Assembly (NCBI GenBank): GCA_019242065.1
Contig: JAFAWJ010000457.1
Coordinates: forward strand, 1 to 10,078
DNA length: 10,078 nucleotides
Direction of reading: 5' to 3'
Source: Chloroflexota bacterium
GTDB lineage: Bacteria > Chloroflexota > UBA6077 > CF-72
Within the stretch, counting starts at the first letter, position 1. Each line of letters begins with the position of its first letter. The notes beneath the pieces were generated by a model. It saw only the letters and a program-made list of their open reading frames with translations, was not told the DNA's origin and did not search any database. Position numbers and translations under genes: made by a program. Shown here one piece after another: positions 6,100-10,078 of the stretch.

Positions 6100-7773
6100 A
6101 TGATCGTTCAGTCACGAGATTCTGCCGCTGTGGAGCCCGCGGCTGAAGGCGGGCTGCCCGTCATGACGCGTCGGCGAGGGCTCCTGCTCCTGGCGGCCGG
6201 TACGCAGGCGCTCGTCCTGGCCGCGTGCGCGGGAGGTCAGCCGTCGGCGGCTCCGAACTCGCCATCCACCGCCGCACCCGCTGCCACGCCGGCCAGCACG
6301 TCGCCCGCCGCGGCCGCCAACCCGACGCCGCAACCGAAGACCGGTGGCACCCTGCGCACCACGCTGGTGACTGACATCAACAACCTCGACGCGCACGCTG
6401 GCAGCACGCCCTCGTATGGATCGATCTATCTCGCCTTCGACCATTTGACGGCATACGACGACCAGTTGCAGCCGCAGCCGATGCTGGCGGAAAGCTGGGA
6501 CGTAAGCGCGGACCTCAAGCAGATCAAGCTCAATCTGCGCAAGGGAGTCCAGTACCACTCCGGCCGCGAGTTCACCAGCGACGACGTGAAATGGAACTTC
6601 CTGCGCGTTCGCGACCCCAAAAACGCATCCGTCAGCTTCGTGAACCAGAGCAAGTGGTTCACGTCGATCGATACACCTGACAAATACACTGTCGTGTTGG
6701 GCTCGGACCAGCCGCGCCCGGCGGCCTTCGACTTCTTCGAATTCATCAATATGTCCGATCAGGTCACGGTCGAGGGTCCGGACGCGGCAACGAAAGTCGT
6801 CGGCACCGGCCCATTCGTCTTCAAAGAGTGGGCCCAGGGCGACCACGTCACCATGACCAGGAACCCGAACTACTGGCTCTCGGGTCGGCCGTATCTCGAC
6901 GAGGTCGACGTCCGCATCATCAAGGACCCGCAAGCGCAAATCGCTCAGCTCGAAGCCGGCGCGGTTGACCTGGTGCTGAGTCCGTCGTTGCGAGACTTTG
7001 CTCGTCTGCGGGCCGATAGCGACTACGTTGGCCTCCTGCATCCCTACGCCGGCACGTTCTATATGCAGGGCGTCAACGTGCTCAACACACCGTTCGACAA
7101 CAAAATGGTGCGTCAGGGGTTGAGCTACGCCATCGACCGACAGCACATCGCGGACTCCGTCCTGTTGGGAACCGGCCAGCCCACCTCCATGCCTTGGCTT
7201 TCGAACTCGGCGGCGTATGAGGCCAGCAAGGATCAATTCTTTACCTTCGACCTGGACAAAGCCAGGTCGCTCCTGAATCAGGCCGGCGTGTCTGAGTTGA
7301 CGTGCCAGATCCTTCCGATTCCGAGCAACCCGGAGCTGGTGGATATGGCTCAGATTTATCAGGCCGACCTGGCTAAAATCGGCGTGACGCTCAACATTAC
7401 GCAGGTGGATGCCGCGTCGTGGTTCGACCAGGCCAACAATCGTAAATACAACGGCTTCTATTCGACGCTGAATGGCCTGGCTCAGCTCGAACCGATCACG
7501 CTGTTACTGGGTGGTCGAGTGTACGACCCGAACAGCAATAACTCGGGCTACCAGAACGATGCGTATGCATCGCTGCTGAATCAAGCGGCCAGCGAGCCCG
7601 ACAAGACGCGGCGCCAGGCGCTGTACTCGCAGATCAATGACATCCTGCTCGACCAGGCCTGGGCCATGCCCATTGCGACAGGCCAGCCGCGGGTCCTGAC
7701 ACGAGCTGCCGTACACGGTATCGGCTACACGCTGTGGAGCTCATTTTCCTACACCAATGCCTGGCTGGCCTGA
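6100..7773 (+). CDS. ABC transporter solute-binding lipoprotein, family 5 (peptide/opine/nickel type)
   Basis: This extracytoplasmic lipoprotein captures an oligopeptide-like or other organic solute for an ABC importer. The 557-residue reading has a signal segment TRRRGLLLLAAG (residues 23-34; twin-arginine-like) and lipobox LAAC with the acylated Cys at 43. A low-complexity Ala/Pro/Ser/Thr linker runs to about 79, and the mature domain starts at KTGGTLRTTL. SBP family 5 hallmarks are MLAESWDVSAD, LRKGVQYHSGREFTSDDVKW, GTGPFVFKEW near residue 228 onward, the NPNYW block, and VRQGLSYAIDRQHIAD. The natural start may be ATG 6163, which directly begins MTRRRGL. The 21 extra residues are polar and would simply lengthen a Tat n-region, and neither start has a strong ribosome binding site. 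No permease or ATPase genes lie in the window, so it is an orphan binding protein or relies on components elsewhere. It probably shares a transcript with the gene 34 nt downstream. Confidence 0.93.
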   Translation: MIVQSRDSAAVEPAAEGGLPVMTRRRGLLLLAAGTQALVLAACAGGQPSAAPNSPSTAAPAATPASTSPAAAANPTPQPKTGGTLRTTLVTDINNLDAHAGSTPSYGSIYLAFDHLTAYDDQLQPQPMLAESWDVSADLKQIKLNLRKGVQYHSGREFTSDDVKWNFLRVRDPKNASVSFVNQSKWFTSIDTPDKYTVVLGSDQPRPAAFDFFEFINMSDQVTVEGPDAATKVVGTGPFVFKEWAQGDHVTMTRNPNYWLSGRPYLDEVDVRIIKDPQAQIAQLEAGAVDLVLSPSLRDFARLRADSDYVGLLHPYAGTFYMQGVNVLNTPFDNKMVRQGLSYAIDRQHIADSVLLGTGQPTSMPWLSNSAAYEASKDQFFTFDLDKARSLLNQAGVSELTCQILPIPSNPELVDMAQIYQADLAKIGVTLNITQVDAASWFDQANNRKYNGFYSTLNGLAQLEPITLLLGGRVYDPNSNNSGYQNDAYASLLNQAASEPDKTRRQALYSQINDILLDQAWAMPIATGQPRVLTRAAVHGIGYTLWSSFSYTNAWLA

Positions 7774-7807
7774 GAATCGTAACGCTTCTGGAGAGATAGA
7801 GATTGCG

Positions 7808-8683
7808 ATGCAAGAACTCCAACCATTAGGTATGAGCGAGGGCCTCGACCTCCGCGACCTGGACCACACGAGTCAGGCGGAGCTCGACACCCACCTGTTC
7901 GGCACCTGGCGCTGGCGGGGCAACCTGTACGAGATGTTCGCCACCAGCCTCATGACGGACTACGCGCCCGACGTGGCGAAACTTCACCGCTGGGGCGCCG
8001 ACATCTTCGGACGACCGGACCCGCGCAACATGCTCCCCAATGCGGTGCTGCAACTGTACTCGTACATCCATCTGGGCTGGGAGCCAGGTATCTTCAACCA
8101 GTTCCGAGTCCTGCAGCGGTTGGGCCTCCGCAAGCAGCAGATCATGGAGGTGGTGATGTATTCCAAGCTTGTCGCGGGCATGCGCGGTCTGGGACATACC
8201 TACCGTGCGGTCGGCGACTCATTGCCTGACTTCCCGGACGGCAACGGCAATCCACCCTGGCCCGAGGGATGGGCGGCGGACCCGGACGCCTTCAAGTCTG
8301 GCCTGGATCTGACCACCAAAGAATTGACGGCGCAGGATCGGATCAACCTGACCGCGTGGTACGAGCGCACGATTGGCTACGTGCCGGAATCCATCGCGTT
8401 CGGCATGAAGTACGACCCGCCGTACCTCAAAATGCACCGCGCGACGTGGGAGGTGTGCATCAAGACGTTGCCCAAGCAGGTGGTCCCGTACATGGCGCTG
8501 CGGGACGCAACCCTCGCGGGCAATGAGGATGCGCTGCGCGAGGCAGCGCTGCTCGGGCGCGCGTGGGGACTCACGCCCCAGCTGGTGGTGCGCTCGATCA
8601 CGTGCACGGCCCACTACTTCACCGGTTTCCGCGGCCTGTACACGGCCCAGCACGCAATCGGCGATATTCTCGACAACTGGTAA
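7808..8683 (+). CDS. Tandem CMD/AhpD-like helical protein lacking the Cys pair, function unknown
   Basis: This 291-residue protein is not one I recognise by name. It contains an internal repeat: GMRGLGHTYRAVGDSL (124-139) against GFRGLYTAQHAIGDIL (273-288), each preceded by a helix-rich stretch beginning GL-x-x-Q. The second half, from WYERTIGYVPESIAFG through LPKQVVPYMALRDATLAGNE, follows the carboxymuconolactone decarboxylase (CMD) pattern of FGxVPE, YDP, LP and a long helix. However, the position of the usual CxxC/H redox motif reads AGNED, and the equivalent place in the first half reads GWEPG. I infer two CMD-like domains fused and without AhpD-type disulfide chemistry. There is no signal peptide or membrane segment. 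The ATG at 7808 has GAG about 6 nt and GGAGAG about 13 nt upstream; the open frame begins at 7757 but overlaps the previous gene. It lies 34 nt after the solute-binding protein gene, suggesting one operon and a role with the imported compound. Confidence 0.72.
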   Translation: MQELQPLGMSEGLDLRDLDHTSQAELDTHLFGTWRWRGNLYEMFATSLMTDYAPDVAKLHRWGADIFGRPDPRNMLPNAVLQLYSYIHLGWEPGIFNQFRVLQRLGLRKQQIMEVVMYSKLVAGMRGLGHTYRAVGDSLPDFPDGNGNPPWPEGWAADPDAFKSGLDLTTKELTAQDRINLTAWYERTIGYVPESIAFGMKYDPPYLKMHRATWEVCIKTLPKQVVPYMALRDATLAGNEDALREAALLGRAWGLTPQLVVRSITCTAHYFTGFRGLYTAQHAIGDILDNW

Positions 8684-8694
8684 TGATTCGGAAA

Positions 8695-9858
8695 TCAGCT
8701 GGCGACAGGCACCTCGGCAACTGGTGTGAGCTGCAGCTGCCGCAGTGTTGGCTGCACGTGCTCGGTGATCAGACGCAGACTCCGCTCCGCGTCTGATCGC
8801 GGCATGGTCCCGAACTGGCACACCAGGATCAGGTGCTCCACGGCCAGTGCGCGGCAAATCCCTTCGAGCTGCTCCAGCACGTCGTCGGGCGTCCCAATGA
8901 CGTAGATCGACGTCATCGTGCTGAGCGCGGCCTGGCGCGGATCCAGACCCTCCGCAACCGACCGTGCGAGCGCTTCGGCACGATTCGCATACCGCTCATA
9001 GCCTTTGACCCCGCGAAAGACTTCTGGTTTGTCCAGCAGATAGTGGCGTCGACTCGAATCGGCGTACTCGGTGATGTACCGGACCCCGCGCTCTTCGACC
9101 TCCGCACGAGTGGGTGCGCAAAAGGTCCAGACCGCGGCGGTGGCGTTGGCGGGCGCCCACCCGTGTTCGGCACGAATGGCGTTGAACTGGCGCATCTCGG
9201 TGGCGTAGTCGCCCCAGCCCCGCTGAGGAATGAACAGCGGCTGCAGCCCGGCGTGCGCCGCGACGGGCAGGCTTTCGGGACTGCCCCAGGCCATCAGCAT
9301 GTGGTCCACCAGGCGCCTGGACGACCTCGGGCGTGGCCGCGTGGTCACGTCCGGGATGGTGTAATGCTCGCCGCGAAACGAGAAGCGTTCCTCGGTCAGA
9401 GCCAGCTTGAGCACCTCGAGCGATTCGGCGAACTGCCCGCGAGTCGTTTCGCGCGGAATGCCGAAAGCGTCAAATTCCGTCGGGGACGTGCCGCGGCCCA
9501 TGCCGAGGTACAACTGCCGCTCGCCGAGCAAAATGTCGAGCATGGACACCTCGGCGGCGAGGCGGAGCGGGTGGTGCCAGGGCAGCACGGTGACCATCGT
9601 CCCGACGTCGACGCGCGAGGTTGCGCCCGCGACCCAGGACATCAGTTGGATCGGATTGGGCACCATGATGTACGGCGTGAAGTGGTGCTCGACCGTCCAG
9701 ACTGAGTCCAGGCCCAGGGTGTCGGCCAGGCGCGCCAGAGCGAGCGAGTCGTCGATGACCTCCGCATCCGGCACCTGCGGCCCGGACGTCCAATCGTCAG
9801 CAACATAGCGTTGCCAGTCGGGGTAGTTCTGCGGGACGAGACCAAGACCTACCTTCAT
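8695..9858 (-). CDS. Luciferase-like (LLM class) flavin-dependent monooxygenase
   Basis: This 387-residue TIM-barrel flavin enzyme is of the bacterial luciferase superfamily, which uses reduced FMN (or F420 in some members) to oxidise or desulfurise small organics. Diagnostic stretches are LARLADTLGLDSVWTVEHHF near residue 45, GTMVTVLPWHHPLRLAAEV, LDILLGERQLYLGMGRGTS, TRGQFAESLEVLKLAL, and a C-terminal GTPDDVLEQLEGI where the family has its GTPeeV block. MGRGTSPTEFDAFGIP corresponds to the phosphate-binding GRG loop. The start at 9858 (MKVGLGLVPQ) begins the first barrel strand. The frame extends 30 codons further to 9948, but that extension runs antisense over the next gene's start and has no family resemblance. 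No Shine-Dalgarno is visible. The gene converges on the CMD-like gene with an 11-bp gap and diverges from an amidohydrolase gene. Substrate and flavin type cannot be read from the sequence. Confidence 0.93.
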   Translation of the reverse strand: MKVGLGLVPQNYPDWQRYVADDWTSGPQVPDAEVIDDSLALARLADTLGLDSVWTVEHHFTPYIMVPNPIQLMSWVAGATSRVDVGTMVTVLPWHHPLRLAAEVSMLDILLGERQLYLGMGRGTSPTEFDAFGIPRETTRGQFAESLEVLKLALTEERFSFRGEHYTIPDVTTRPRPRSSRRLVDHMLMAWGSPESLPVAAHAGLQPLFIPQRGWGDYATEMRQFNAIRAEHGWAPANATAAVWTFCAPTRAEVEERGVRYITEYADSSRRHYLLDKPEVFRGVKGYERYANRAEALARSVAEGLDPRQAALSTMTSIYVIGTPDDVLEQLEGICRALAVEHLILVCQFGTMPRSDAERSLRLITEHVQPTLRQLQLTPVAEVPVAS

Positions 9859-9940
9859 GCTGCGATGATGGTAGAAGCCCTGGCCAGTCCACAGCCACCT
9901 GCTAACCTGGCCGGAGGTAGCCAACGGGAGGAACACACGC
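9859..9940. promoter_or_regulatory. Divergent control region between monooxygenase and amidohydrolase, with ribosome binding site
   Basis: The 82-bp region separates two divergent starts. A strong ribosome binding site, GGGAGGA at 9926-9932, lies 8 nt before the plus-strand ATG at 9941. CCTGGCC occurs twice in direct orientation (9879-9885 and 9906-9912, 27 bp apart), the first inside the palindrome CTGGCCAG at 9880-9887. These could be half-sites for a regulator of both genes. No convincing -35/-10 pair is seen. Confidence 0.4.
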
Positions 9941-10078
9941 ATGGTCATGAGCCGAGCCGCCCAGATCCACGATCAGCTCGGACACCCGGTGCTGGATTGC
10001 GATGGTCACTGGCAAGAGTCTCCGCTGGTGCTGACCGAGTATCTGCGCGAAGTTGCCGGACCGAGCGTGACCGACGAG
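9941..10078 (+). CDS. Amidohydrolase family 2 metalloenzyme (5' part only)
   Basis: Only the first 46 codons are in the window, and the frame is open to the right edge. The segment HPVLDCDGHWQESP matches the N-terminal metal-binding block (D-x-D-x-H-x-x-E) common in amidohydrolase-2 proteins related to ACMSD-type decarboxylases and hydrolases. The His (residue 23), and probably the preceding Asp, would bind the catalytic metal, and LTEYLREVAGP continues the family pattern. The start is supported by the GGGAGGA ribosome binding site 8 nt upstream; a second ATG two codons later is possible. Such genes often accompany luciferase-like monooxygenases in catabolic loci, which fits the divergent neighbour. 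The substrate is unknown. Confidence 0.78.
   Translation, partial: MVMSRAAQIHDQLGHPVLDCDGHWQESPLVLTEYLREVAGPSVTDE

Noticed and set aside
6030..6101. 24-codon N-terminal extension of the methyltransferase
   Set aside because: It overlaps the start region of the divergent gene, and Met 6029 has a well-placed GAGG.
6112..7236. Long minus-strand open frame opposite the solute-binding protein gene
   Set aside because: It is antisense to a clearly recognised family-5 binding protein, is Arg/Val-rich with no recognisable motif, and is expected as a GC-rich shadow frame.
8684..8694. Terminator between the converging CMD-like and monooxygenase genes
   Set aside because: The 11-bp gap and its flanks contain no stem-loop with a T-tract.
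9859..9948. 30-codon N-terminal extension of the luciferase-like gene
   Set aside because: It overlaps the start of the divergent amidohydrolase gene and has no family similarity; the first barrel strand starts at MKVGLG.
1..10078. CRISPR array, insertion sequence, tRNA or defence system
   Set aside because: No regularly spaced repeats, terminal inverted repeats with a transposase, cloverleaf, or nuclease/helicase/toxin genes were seen.

Overview
This is GC-rich, densely coding bacterial DNA with ten protein-coding regions, one of them a degraded fragment. No rRNA, tRNA, CRISPR array or insertion sequence is visible. The lipoprotein solute-binding protein has a long Ala/Pro/Ser/Thr-rich linker after its lipobox. 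Flavin-dependent luciferase-like and amidohydrolase-2 genes lie beside it. That mix is typical of environmental Chloroflexota and similar soil or marine lineages, but the assignment is an inference from style, not from a marker gene.

Left part (1-5007). On the minus strand, a rifampin phosphotransferase gene (1211-3826) is followed 15 nt later by a class I DNA photolyase that runs off the left edge (1-1195). The two look like one operon. Divergent from it, a small VOC/glyoxalase-fold protein (3899-4261) starts 72 bp away, and the shared region carries an inverted repeat. Next comes a 206-residue protein made of two ABM-like (dimeric alpha/beta barrel) repeats (4387-5007), with a nested hairpin immediately before its ribosome binding site. 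Drug inactivation, a possible ligand-binding protein and DNA repair therefore sit together in a stress or resistance neighbourhood.

Middle (5008-6029). A class I SAM-dependent methyltransferase (5199-6029, minus) is followed, with a TGATG stop/start overlap, by the first 26 or so codons of a phospholipase C/acid phosphatase-type phosphoesterase. Its family homology ends at a 14-bp perfect palindrome, and a stop follows soon after. It looks like a deletion remnant.

Right part (6100-10078). An orphan family-5 ABC solute-binding lipoprotein (plus) is followed by a 291-residue protein that I read as two carboxymuconolactone-decarboxylase/AhpD-like helical domains without the usual Cys pair. A luciferase-like flavin monooxygenase converges on it from the minus strand. 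An amidohydrolase-2 gene, cut by the right edge, diverges from the monooxygenase. Together these resemble an accessory uptake-and-oxidation locus for an unknown organic compound. Its transport permeases are not in view.

The best-supported calls are the rifampin phosphotransferase, the photolyase, the solute-binding protein, the methyltransferase and the luciferase-like enzyme. The most unusual items are the cysteine-less tandem CMD-like protein, the truncated phosphoesterase at a palindrome, and the regulatory structures at 3875-3896 and 4337-4375.
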